Source of the DNA: Planctomycetia bacterium
Lineage (GTDB): Bacteria > Planctomycetota > Planctomycetia > Gemmatales > Gemmataceae
Assembly (NCBI GenBank): GCA_005773755.1
Contig: SXHE01000141.1
Span: forward strand, 1-9,610
Length of the DNA: 9,610 nucleotides
Direction of reading: 5' to 3'
Under the pieces are notes generated by a model that saw only the letters and a list, made by a program, of their open reading frames with translations, searched no databases and had not been told where the DNA came from. Below are positions 1-5,968 of the stretch, in pieces (the first letter of the stretch is position 1; every line of letters begins with the position of its first letter). The position numbers were made by a program, and so were the translations under genes.

Positions 1-1
1 C

Positions 2-451
2 AACCACGAGCAGATCCTCAAGGTCAACGACCTCATCAACTCCTTCGACTGGCTCGCTGTCAAGAAGAACGAGGCGTACCCGGCGTTCACCGGTGCCTCG
101 ACCAACGACCCTCTCCCCTGGCCCGACGACCTCGCCAGCAAGAAGTCCGGGCAGGTGAACGCGTTCTTCCGCTGGAAGCCCGTGAGCGACACCGCGGACG
201 CGGTCGAGATGAAGCTGTTCCTGGTGAAGGCCGCGGACCTCAAGACCGCGTTCACCGTCCCGACTGAGGCGATCGCGGACGTAACCCTGCGCCGGGTGCA
301 GAAGCTGAAGGTGCCCCCCGGTGCAACGGTGTACTGGACGTTCGGCACGGCCAAGGGCGAGGTTAAGGCCGACGCGCAGGGCGTCGTCACGCTCCCCGCA
401 CTCAAGATCACTGCCGAGCCGACCACGCTGAGTGTCCGAACCACGAAATAG
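2..451 (+). CDS. C-terminal part of a probable secreted hydrolase (5'-truncated by window edge)
   Basis: An open frame runs from the window edge to a TAG at 449-451 and gives 149 residues of the end of a larger protein. Third codon positions are strongly G/C, as in the neighbouring genes. The visible part starts N-H-E-Q-I-L, then has an aromatic-rich stretch (F-D-W-L, Y-P-A-F-T-G, L-P-W-P-D-D), and ends in a region rich in alternating hydrophobic residues (VYWTFGTAKGEV, VVTLPALKITAEPTTLSV) that looks like a beta-sandwich tail. An alpha/beta-hydrolase or peptidase with a C-terminal beta domain is my best guess, with the His near the start as a candidate catalytic His, but no diagnostic motif is in view. 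The Met at 155 is internal and should not be taken as the start. The next gene follows after 65 bp on the same strand and might be co-transcribed. Confidence 0.7.
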   Translation, partial: NHEQILKVNDLINSFDWLAVKKNEAYPAFTGASTNDPLPWPDDLASKKSGQVNAFFRWKPVSDTADAVEMKLFLVKAADLKTAFTVPTEAIADVTLRRVQKLKVPPGATVYWTFGTAKGEVKADAQGVVTLPALKITAEPTTLSVRTTK

Positions 452-482
452 TCCCGCCGCAATTACTGCTGCCAACGTGCCG

Positions 483-505
483 GGATCGGAAGGCGTCTCC
501 GATTC
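483..505 (+). terminator. Hairpin between the hydrolase gene and the CotH gene
   Basis: GGATCGGA (483-490) pairs with TCCGATTC (498-505), eight pairs including one G-U, around a 7-base loop. There is no T-run after it. It sits 31 bp after the upstream stop, and its 3' arm ends on the base before the AGGAG Shine-Dalgarno of the CotH gene. It could be a weak terminator, an mRNA stabiliser or a modulator of CotH translation. A chance hairpin is possible. Confidence 0.3.
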
Positions 506-510
506 AGGAG
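505..510 (+). promoter_or_regulatory. Ribosome binding site of the CotH gene
   Basis: CAGGAG lies six bases before the GTG at 517. It decides in favour of that GTG, which is directly followed by a well-formed signal peptide. Confidence 0.8.
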
Positions 511-516
511 TCACTC

Positions 517-2010
517 GTGCGAACCCAGGCTCTGTTCGTGTGCGCTGTATTGATGACCGTATACGGCCCGCTCGTCGGTGCGGAGCCGTCCGCGCGGGGT
601 CTCGCCAACGACAAGGCCGTGGCTGCGTTCTACCAGCCGGACGAGGTCCAGCCGGTTCACCTACAGATCGCGGACAAAGACCTCAAGCGCATGCTGGAGG
701 CGCTGCCGCAACTCATCGAGGTGCCCGCGACCTTCCGGTGGCGGGACGTCACCGTCGAGAACGTCTCGGTTCGCTTTAAGGGCAACAGTTCCTCACACCC
801 CAAACAGCCCCACAAGCGGAGCTACCTCGTCAAGTTCGACGGCTCCGACAAGGACCGCCGGTTCTTCGGCCTGCGGCAGGCATCCTTCGACAACGGCATC
901 CAGTTCGGCAGTCTGTTCAGCGAGCAGATCGTCACCGAGATCCTCCGCGACCACGGCATCAAGGCGCATCGCGCCAACTACGCGAAACTGTACCTGAACA
1001 AGGAATACCAGGGCGTCTACGTGAACGTGGAGCGGATCGACGAGTCGTTCATTGCGAATCATCTTCCCGACGCGAACGGTTCCCTGTTCAAGGTCGATGA
1101 GGGGGGACCGGGTTGCAACCTCCAGTTCCTGGGCGACGACCCGGCCCTCTACCTGAAGACGTTCGAGGCCAAGACCAAGTCCGCGAAGAAGGAACCTGCC
1201 AAACTGGTCGAGTTCATCAAGCTGATCAACAAGACGGGGCCGAAGGAGTTCGCGAAGGCGCTCGAATCGAAGATGGAGGTCGATGACTTCCTCCGTGTCA
1301 CGGCGGTCATGCTGTTCTCCGGGGCGTTCGATCAACTGGCGGGGTGGAACCCGCACAACTACTTCCTCTACCATGACGGAACGCGCGACCGCTGGCGCTA
1401 CCTGCCGTGGGACCTGGACGTCGGCTTCTGTGAAACCGCTTTCGGGAAAGTCAAAGTCCTCGCCGACTGGCACGCGGCCTGGCCGGTGCCGAAGACCGGC
1501 GCACCCAACCCCCTGCTCGAACGCATCGTTGACGATCCGGTACTCCTGGCACGCTACCGCAAGGAGGCGCGAAAGATCCTCGACAAGTCCTTCGAGCCGG
1601 AGCGCCTTTGCAAGGTCATCGACGCGAAGTACAAGTTGATCAAGGACGACCTGAAGACGGACCCGTTCCCACACCGGCGCGCCACCGTTCCCGGCGACCG
1701 GGACTACGAAGACATCGTCGATTCGATGAAGGCGTTCGTGCGCAAGCGCTACCCCAGCGCCGTCGAGCAACTCGACAAGCCGGGGGAGCGCCCAAAGGTC
1801 GAGCGCCCGCCCGGACCGCCGCCGCAACTCGTCGCCAAGATCCAGCGCATCCAGAAGGGTGCGGAGGCGATGCGGCGCGCCGGTCAAGACGTCTCGCCGA
1901 TCGCCAAACTGATGCAGCGGCTCGGCCCGGCGGTGCAAGCGGGTAAGTTCGACGAGGCCGAGAAGATCGCCGACGAAGCGCTCAAGTTGGTCGGCGAAAA
2001 GGAGAAGTAG
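517..2010 (+). CDS. Secreted CotH-family protein (atypical kinase fold)
   Basis: The protein is 497 aa. The GTG start at 517 is supported by CAGGAG at 505-510, six bases upstream. Residues 1-22 form a signal peptide with a hydrophobic core and a likely cut after V-G-A, so the protein should be exported. Family-typical segments follow in order: VRFKGNSSSHP (85-95) with R-S-Y-L-V-K-F-D (101-108), LYLNKEYQGVYVNVERID (158-175), W-N-P-H-N-Y-F-L-Y-H (277-286), and RWRYLPWDLDVGF (292-304). The last carries the acidic PWDxD segment that I take as metal-binding. In Bacillus the namesake phosphorylates spore-coat proteins; planctomycetes make no such spores, so the substrate here is unknown, and a cell-envelope or secreted target is inference. 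After a Pro-rich linker (421-436) there is a helical, charged tail (437-497) outside the CotH core. The gene converges on the GNAT gene with a 23-bp gap. Confidence 0.9.
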   Translation: MRTQALFVCAVLMTVYGPLVGAEPSARGLANDKAVAAFYQPDEVQPVHLQIADKDLKRMLEALPQLIEVPATFRWRDVTVENVSVRFKGNSSSHPKQPHKRSYLVKFDGSDKDRRFFGLRQASFDNGIQFGSLFSEQIVTEILRDHGIKAHRANYAKLYLNKEYQGVYVNVERIDESFIANHLPDANGSLFKVDEGGPGCNLQFLGDDPALYLKTFEAKTKSAKKEPAKLVEFIKLINKTGPKEFAKALESKMEVDDFLRVTAVMLFSGAFDQLAGWNPHNYFLYHDGTRDRWRYLPWDLDVGFCETAFGKVKVLADWHAAWPVPKTGAPNPLLERIVDDPVLLARYRKEARKILDKSFEPERLCKVIDAKYKLIKDDLKTDPFPHRRATVPGDRDYEDIVDSMKAFVRKRYPSAVEQLDKPGERPKVERPPGPPPQLVAKIQRIQKGAEAMRRAGQDVSPIAKLMQRLGPAVQAGKFDEAEKIADEALKLVGEKEK

Positions 2011-2033
2011 GACCGGTTCAGGAACCCCGCAGC

Positions 2034-2507
2034 CTACCGCAGCACGAGGCCAGCTTCCTCGCACTCCGGGTAGCGGTCGGTTGCCGGTGCGAGCCCGACC
2101 CGCTCGACGACGAAGCCGCACTTCTGGAGCACCCGGAGGGACGCGCCGTTACTGGTGGCGACGGTCGCGACCAGCGGGCGCGTGGCGACTTCCAGCAGTA
2201 ACAGGACGAGCGCCCGACTAGCGATGCCCATACCCCAGTACGCCCGGTCGATCCAGTACCCGACGTGATCCTGACCGTCCATCGGGAAGCAGGAGATGTA
2301 CCCGACCAGCGTCACACCCACGAGAATCGCTCTGGCGGTGACCCCCAGATCGTCCAGCGCCTTCGCCCAGTGCGAGTCGAATGCCTCTCTGGTTCGAGGG
2401 ATCGTGACCGCCGTGCGGTTCGATTCTGGGTCGAGTTGCAGGTCGTACATCCGGGGCAGGTCGCCCGGCTCGACCGGTCGGAGCCAAACGCTCTCGTCGG
2501 TAGTCAT
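2034..2507 (-). CDS. GNAT-family N-acetyltransferase
   Basis: The protein is 157 aa, a usual length for a single-domain GNAT enzyme that moves an acetyl group from acetyl-CoA to an amine. It opens with V-W-L-R-P-V-E-P-G-D-L (7-17), the common first strand of the RimJ/RimL-like branch. The acetyl-CoA binding motif A is visible as G-Y-W-I-D-R-A-Y-W-G-M-G-I-A-S (83-97), and motif B as T-S-N-G-A-S-L-R-V-L-Q-K-C-G-F (118-132), with the Asn/Ser and K-x-G-F typical of the family. The substrate cannot be read from the sequence. The frame is open further upstream, but the ATG at 2507 has AGGGAG seven bases before it and begins exactly where family similarity begins, so I reject the longer version. It appears to be a lone gene: the remnant upstream is in the same direction but broken. 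Confidence 0.88.
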   Translation of the reverse strand: MTTDESVWLRPVEPGDLPRMYDLQLDPESNRTAVTIPRTREAFDSHWAKALDDLGVTARAILVGVTLVGYISCFPMDGQDHVGYWIDRAYWGMGIASRALVLLLLEVATRPLVATVATSNGASLRVLQKCGFVVERVGLAPATDRYPECEEAGLVLR

Positions 2508-2514
2508 GGCAGAA

Positions 2515-2520
2515 CTCCCT
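2515..2520 (-). promoter_or_regulatory. Ribosome binding site of the GNAT gene
   Basis: CTCCCT on the + strand reads AGGGAG on the - strand, seven bases before the ATG at 2507. It settles the start against a 34-codon longer open frame beginning at 2609. Confidence 0.75.
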
Positions 2521-2536
2521 CGACCGTGTGCCCGGC

Positions 2537-2550
2537 CCGCCTCAAGGCGG
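2537..2550 (-). terminator. Small hairpin downstream of the gene remnant
   Basis: CCGCC (2537-2541) and GGCGG (2546-2550) flank a four-base loop. On the minus strand this lies about 37 bases after the stop of the remnant at 2588 and before the GNAT ribosome binding site. There is no T-run. It could be the old terminator of the lost gene or part of the GNAT leader. Confidence 0.22.
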
Positions 2551-2587
2551 CAACCCAAGCCGTTCTGGGCTTTCGTACGTTTTGAAG

Positions 2588-2695
2588 TTACTCGTCGGTC
2601 ACCCGGCACGCCTTCAGGGTCATCAGCGCAAAGGCCGTTCCCGCGTTGGTGGTGTAGTGCGCCCGGTCCGCGTTGAGCGACCGGACCGCGGGCAC
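2588..2695 (-). pseudogene. 3' end of a degraded gene
   Basis: Reading the minus strand backwards from a TAA at 2588-2590 gives about 35 codons with very strong G/C preference in the third position (30 of the 32 codons from 2686 down end in G or C), the same bias as the real genes nearby. The encoded tail includes H-Y-T-T-N-A-G-T-A-F-A-L-M-T-L-K-A-C (residues 10-27 of the last 32), a helical, Ala/Leu-rich run. Before about 2695 the frame stays open back to a TAG at 2753-2755, but the codon bias is lost and the DNA from 2696 to 2796 is visibly poorer in GC. No start codon with a ribosome binding site precedes it. I read it as the surviving 3' end of a gene cut by a deletion or rearrangement. 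The helical tail recalls alpha/alpha-toroid (prenyltransferase/squalene-oxidase repeat) proteins, but it is too short to assign. Nothing else gene-like is visible in 2696-2796. Confidence 0.45.
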
Positions 2696-2792
2696 AGGGG
2701 AGCCATGGAGCACCTCATCGAAACGCTGAATTGAAGAGAGACTGATGCACTTCTAGGTCTGGACCGCCCGACACGATTCAAGCACCCTAGCG

Positions 2793-2808
2793 TGGCTCAT
2801 TCGAGCCA
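2793..2808 (-). terminator. Short hairpin over the stop codon of the MOSC gene
   Basis: TGGCTC (2793-2798) and GAGCCA (2803-2808) form a six-pair stem around ATTC, overlapping the TGA at 2797-2799. It lacks a T-run. It may help end the permease-MOSC transcript, but it is a weak candidate. Confidence 0.25.
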
Positions 2809-3600
2809 GGCCGGTAGCCCAACTCTTACCTCTCCGAGGTGCGGGGTGGTTGCGTAGACGCCCACCACGGCCGCGTTGTGTGCGACCGCGGCGCGCAGGA
2901 TTTGCGCGTCGGCCGCGAGGCCGGGCTGCGCGAGCGTCGTCATCACGCACCGCGAACACGCCCCCGTCACCTCCAGGCGCACGTCCCCCACCCACACCGC
3001 CCGCCCGACCCACTCGGTCTCCACAATGCCCGTCAGTCCCGGCACGGTCTCGATCACGACGTTGGGCCGGAACCGGCGCGGGTCGAAGTCGCAACCGGGG
3101 GCCAGTTCGCGGAAGTGGCACAGCGTCGCGGTCGTCAGGACGTGGATCGGCGCGAGGTCGAAGTAGCCGCCGGCGGACAGTGATTCGACCGACTCCGTGC
3201 CCGCACCCGGCAGGCCGGGCACGTCGGGCCACTCGACCTCGATCGCGTCGGGTGCCGCCGACGATCCGCGGAGCGCGACCGGCCGGCCGAGCAACCGCGA
3301 CAGTACCGCGTCCAGGTCGTCGCGGTCGCCCCGGTACTCGCTGCCGTCCGGCGCGGTGAGGTGGAGCACGCCGGCGCGGAGTTCGGCGCGGAGGTCGAGC
3401 AGTCCGGCCCACTTGCGCGGGTTCTTCGCGCTCGCGACGCGCCCGGTCGCGGCGTCGATCACCGCGAGCCGGCGGTCTCCGTCCAAACCCTGCGGCCCGA
3501 TGCCGACCCGCGCCAGGGCTTCACCCTGCATCGACTTCACGGGGTAGCACCGCAGTGCCGCGACGCGCCCGACGAGCGTTCGGTCCTCGGTCGGGATCAT
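2797..3600 (-). CDS. MOSC-domain protein with MOSC N-terminal beta-barrel
   Basis: The protein is 267 aa. The N-terminal part shows the MOSC_N pattern: Y-P-V-K-S-M-Q-G-E (19-27) and G-L-D-G-D-R-R-L-A-V-I-D (38-49). The MOSC domain follows, with R-R-F-R-P-N-V-V-I-E (175-184) and the cysteine motif T-G-A-C-S-R-C-V-M-T-T (212-222). In the family (YcbX, mammalian mARC) the conserved Cys binds the molybdenum cofactor and the protein reduces N-hydroxylated or S-oxide compounds with the help of ferredoxin-like partners. Cys215 or Cys218 would fill this role here. No 2Fe-2S ferredoxin domain is attached, unlike YcbX. The ATG at 3600 overlaps the permease stop in an ATGA, with GGAGG five bases upstream, so translation is coupled to the permease. 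Substrate and electron donor are unknown. Confidence 0.88.
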   Translation of the reverse strand: MIPTEDRTLVGRVAALRCYPVKSMQGEALARVGIGPQGLDGDRRLAVIDAATGRVASAKNPRKWAGLLDLRAELRAGVLHLTAPDGSEYRGDRDDLDAVLSRLLGRPVALRGSSAAPDAIEVEWPDVPGLPGAGTESVESLSAGGYFDLAPIHVLTTATLCHFRELAPGCDFDPRRFRPNVVIETVPGLTGIVETEWVGRAVWVGDVRLEVTGACSRCVMTTLAQPGLAADAQILRAAVAHNAAVVGVYATTPHLGEVRVGLPAWLE

Positions 3601-5246
3601 GGGTTCCTCCGGCGCGTCTGCCGCAACTCGACCGCTGCGACCGCGACGATGGCCGCGGCGAGAGCGATCAACAGGATTGCCGCAGACACGTCGTCAGGCG
3701 GGCTGAGCAGACTGGGACCGCCGAACGCGGCCAGCGTCACCGCGCCCATTCCGCCGAGCGCGAGGATGACCGCAGCAACCGCGATCCGGTGCAACCACCG
3801 CGAGCGCGGGGCCGCGGATTCGATCGGCGGCGGGCCGGGGGCGACCTCGTCGCGGGTCTCCGTCACGCGCTTCCGGCCGCGGAGCGCGAAGTAGCCGACG
3901 CCGAGCGCGTACGAGCTGAGCGCGACCGGAACGACGACACCCGTGTCGTCGATTTTGTAGTAGACCGCCAGTGCGATCGCCGACAGCACCACCACACCGA
4001 TCGGAAGGCACCATCCCAACGGAGCGCGGTAGCCGTTCATCAGGTCGGGCTCACACCGCCGCAGGCGGAACAGCGCCCACATGCTCAGGAGGTACAGGAC
4101 GAGGGCCGCGGCCCCGGCGACCAAGACCGCCGCACCGATCACACGATCGAACCACAGGTTCGCCACAACGAAGCCCGCCGTCAACAGACTACACGCGAGG
4201 AGTGCCGGCAGCGGCGTCTGCCGGGTCGCGTTCAGCGCACCGAGAGCGGGCGAGACGAACCCGGCGCGGCCCATTGCGAACAGTTGCCGACTGGAGCCGT
4301 ACAGCAGCCCGTGGTAGCTGGCGATCAGCCCAAACAGCGCGATCGCGCCGAACCCGTAGAACAGCGCCGCGGACGCCCCGGCGGGGATCAGTCGGATCAC
4401 CTCGGCCAGCGGGTAGTCCACCGGCCTCTTGTCGTCTCCGGTCCCGGTTTCGGCGATCTGCTGGAACGGCACCGCGCCGGTGGCCGTCACCGCCGTCAGG
4501 ACGACGAGCACGATGACGGTGAGGATGGCCCACGTCAGCCCGCGGGGGATCGTCCGCGCCGGCTCGTGCGACTCTTCCGCGGCCAGCGCCGCGGCTTCGA
4601 TAATGATGAGCCACCACAGCGCGAACGGGATCGCGTCGAGTACCGCGCCCCAGCCCTTGTCGGCCGGGAGCGCCGGCGCGGTCCACACGCGGTCCCACGA
4701 GAAGTTGGTCAGGGCCGCGATCCAGAAGATGACCAGCCCCACGAGCGCCGCGTAGGTCATCAGCGTGAGGGCGCGAGCCTGCTCCTTCACCCCACGCGAT
4801 TGGAGCAGGAAGAACACGGCCACGATGGTCAACCCGACCGCGACCGCGACGTACTTGTCCGGTGCCGAGGGGTTAAGGAGGAATGCGACGTACTTTCCGC
4901 CGGCTAGCGCCGTTGCGACGCCCCCGAAGAGGCATTCGAGGAACATCGACCAGCCCATGAGAAAGCCGAGCCACGGCCCGCCGGCGCGACGGCCGTAGTC
5001 GAGCGGCCCGCCGGCCCGCGGCATCGCCACCGCCATCTCCGAGAGCGCCAGCACCCACGCGAGGAACAGTAGGCACACGGCCAGCGACGCGATCAGCATC
5101 GCCACCGGGCCGTTGTCCTTCAGGCCCAGGTTCCAGCCGAAGTACTGCCCGCACACGACGATCCCGACGCCCAGCGCCCAGATGTCGCGCACGCGAAGCT
5201 GCCCGGCTTTCAGTCCCGACTGTTCGTTCGGTTGTTCCGCGCCCAT
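3597..5246 (-). CDS. APC-superfamily permease, ethanolamine-permease-like, with extra C-terminal membrane hairpin
   Basis: The protein is 549 aa and starts at ATG 5246 with GAGGG a few bases upstream. It is an inner-membrane transporter. The first helix reads D-I-W-A-L-G-V-G-I-V (21-30) followed by C-G-Q-Y-F-G-W-N-L-G-L (32-42); the Q/E-Y-F-G-W-N-L-G-L signature is what I recall of ethanolamine permeases, within the amino acid/polyamine/organocation superfamily. M-P-R-A-G-G-P (75-81) after helix 2 is the usual APC motif. I count about 12 hydrophobic helices up to residue 455. After a polar, Pro-rich linker (456-484) two more helices appear at roughly 486-509 and 519-541, beyond the usual end of the family. 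No ethanolamine ammonia-lyase or microcompartment genes are in view, so an amino acid or other amine is equally possible as substrate. It is the first gene of an operon with the MOSC protein, divergent from the sigma factor gene. Confidence 0.87.
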   Translation of the reverse strand: MGAEQPNEQSGLKAGQLRVRDIWALGVGIVVCGQYFGWNLGLKDNGPVAMLIASLAVCLLFLAWVLALSEMAVAMPRAGGPLDYGRRAGGPWLGFLMGWSMFLECLFGGVATALAGGKYVAFLLNPSAPDKYVAVAVGLTIVAVFFLLQSRGVKEQARALTLMTYAALVGLVIFWIAALTNFSWDRVWTAPALPADKGWGAVLDAIPFALWWLIIIEAAALAAEESHEPARTIPRGLTWAILTVIVLVVLTAVTATGAVPFQQIAETGTGDDKRPVDYPLAEVIRLIPAGASAALFYGFGAIALFGLIASYHGLLYGSSRQLFAMGRAGFVSPALGALNATRQTPLPALLACSLLTAGFVVANLWFDRVIGAAVLVAGAAALVLYLLSMWALFRLRRCEPDLMNGYRAPLGWCLPIGVVVLSAIALAVYYKIDDTGVVVPVALSSYALGVGYFALRGRKRVTETRDEVAPGPPPIESAAPRSRWLHRIAVAAVILALGGMGAVTLAAFGGPSLLSPPDDVSAAILLIALAAAIVAVAAVELRQTRRRNP

Positions 5247-5289
5247 TGCGCCCTCGATTGTGCCACGGCCATGATTCCACCCTGCCGGT

Positions 5290-5389
5290 CGAGGGAGTCA
5301 ACGAAATCCCGGCGCGGAACCCGACAGCGAGTTTCGGATTTCTTCGCCCTTCGCCCGGCCCCGCGCCGTACCATCGTTTCACTCCCTCG
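5290..5389 (+). promoter_or_regulatory. Long nested inverted repeat in the leader of the ECF sigma gene
   Basis: Three collinear helices are visible in the 152-bp spacer between the divergent permease and sigma genes. CGAGGGAGT (5290-5298) pairs with ACTCCCTCG (5381-5389), AACGA (5300-5304) with TCGTT (5374-5378), and CGGCGCGG (5310-5317) with CCGCGCCG (5361-5368): 22 exact pairs in nested order, separated by small internal loops. The 3' arm ends on the first base of the GGAGG ribosome binding site at 5389-5393. If the transcript begins before 5290 the leader would fold into a long arm placed against the Shine-Dalgarno. It could be a translational control element, a mRNA stabiliser, or, as DNA, a binding site. 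I could not identify -35/-10 promoter boxes for either direction in the spacer. Confidence 0.5.
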
Positions 5390-5393
5390 GAGG
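5389..5393 (+). promoter_or_regulatory. Ribosome binding site of the sigma factor gene
   Basis: GGAGG lies five bases before the GTG at 5399. It fixes the start there, although the frame is open back to a TTG at 5246. The 51 extra residues of the longer frame show no sigma-factor similarity. Confidence 0.85.
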
Positions 5394-5398
5394 TCATT

Positions 5399-5968
5399 GT
5401 GCCCGACGAATCCGTGACCCACTGGCTCGGTCAACTCAAGGCCGGTGACCCGGCCGCGGCCGATCCGCTCTGGCGGCGGTACTTCCCCAAACTGGTGGCG
5501 CTGGCCCGCACCCGGCTCGCGCACTTCCCCCGCCGCGCCGCGGACGAAGAAGACGTCGCACTTTCCGCATTCGACAGTTTCTGTCGCGACGCCACCGCCG
5601 GCCGGTTGCCACGGCTGGATGACCGCGACGACCTGTGGCGTGTGCTTTTGCTTATCACCGGGCAGAAGGCGGTCGATCTGGTTCGCCGCGAATCGGCCGC
5701 GAAGCGCGGCGCGGGAGCGAGTGCGGCGTGCGACCTCGCGAGTATCGCCGGCTCGGAGCCGACGCCGGAGTTCGCCGCGCTCGTGGCCGACGAGTTCCGC
5801 CGGCTGCTCGACAAGCTGCCCGACGCCGACCTGAAGGCGCTGGCGGTGTGGACGGTGGAGGGGCCTTCGAACGAGGAGATCGCGGAGCGGTGGGGTTGCG
5901 TGCCGCGGACGGTCGAGCGTCGGCTCAAAGTGATTCGCAGCCTGTGGGCCGAGGAGGTCGGGGCGTGA
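5399..5968 (+). CDS. ECF-type RNA polymerase sigma factor, planctomycete type
   Basis: The protein is 189 aa, a normal ECF length. Region 2, which binds RNA polymerase and the -10 element, spans about residues 8-100, with W-L-G-Q-L-K-A-G-D-P (9-18), the acidic E-E-D-V-A-L-S-A-F-D-S-F-C-R (50-63) and L-W-R-V-L-L-L-I-T-G-Q-K-A (79-91). Region 4, which reads the -35 element, covers roughly 125-186 and ends in a helix-turn-helix: S-N-E-E-I-A-E-R-W-G-C (157-167), then R-T-V-E-R-R-L-K-V-I-R (170-180). No anti-sigma factor gene is next to it. Its TGA overlaps the start of the kinase gene (GTGA), so the kinase is the probable partner; related planctomycete ECF groups are known to sit beside Ser/Thr kinases. 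Direct phosphorylation of the sigma factor is inference. Its own transcription may be autoregulated, but no promoter box could be seen. Confidence 0.92.
   Translation: MPDESVTHWLGQLKAGDPAAADPLWRRYFPKLVALARTRLAHFPRRAADEEDVALSAFDSFCRDATAGRLPRLDDRDDLWRVLLLITGQKAVDLVRRESAAKRGAGASAACDLASIAGSEPTPEFAALVADEFRRLLDKLPDADLKALAVWTVEGPSNEEIAERWGCVPRTVERRLKVIRSLWAEEVGA
5953..5957 (+). promoter_or_regulatory. Ribosome binding site of the kinase gene, inside the sigma gene
   Basis: GGAGG lies seven bases before the GTG at 5965, within the last codons of the sigma gene. It selects this GTG as start over the in-frame ATG at 5986 and over the much longer open frame reaching back to 5635, which lies wholly inside the sigma gene. 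Confidence 0.8.

Noticed and set aside
2015..2026. GGTTC-AG-GAACC inverted repeat between the convergent CotH and GNAT genes, as a bidirectional terminator
   Set aside because: The loop would be only two bases, leaving about four stable pairs, and no T-run follows on either strand.
793..2121. Long minus-strand open frame (442 codons) opposite the CotH gene
   Set aside because: It is antisense to a gene with clear family motifs, its product is Arg/Leu/Val-rich without recognisable domains, and such mirror frames are expected in GC-rich DNA.
2528..2734. Plus-strand frame over the spacer upstream of the GNAT gene
   Set aside because: It shows no third-position bias and no ribosome binding site; the bias in this stretch fits the minus-strand remnant instead.
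3555..4907. Long plus-strand open frame (450 codons) opposite the permease gene
   Set aside because: The product is a low-complexity run of Arg, Gln, Asp and Gly, typical of the complement of a membrane-protein gene; the permease on the other strand has clear helices and family motifs.
5316..5320. GGAAC as a possible ECF -35 box upstream of the sigma gene (a similar GGAAC lies at 9178-9182 before the NHL gene)
   Set aside because: No convincing -10 element stands at the required 16-17 base spacing in either place, and the pentamer is frequent in GC-rich DNA.
5635..5964. Kinase frame extended upstream through the sigma gene
   Set aside because: The extension overlaps the sigma gene in another frame and yields an Arg-rich sequence without motifs; the GTG at 5965 has a good ribosome binding site.
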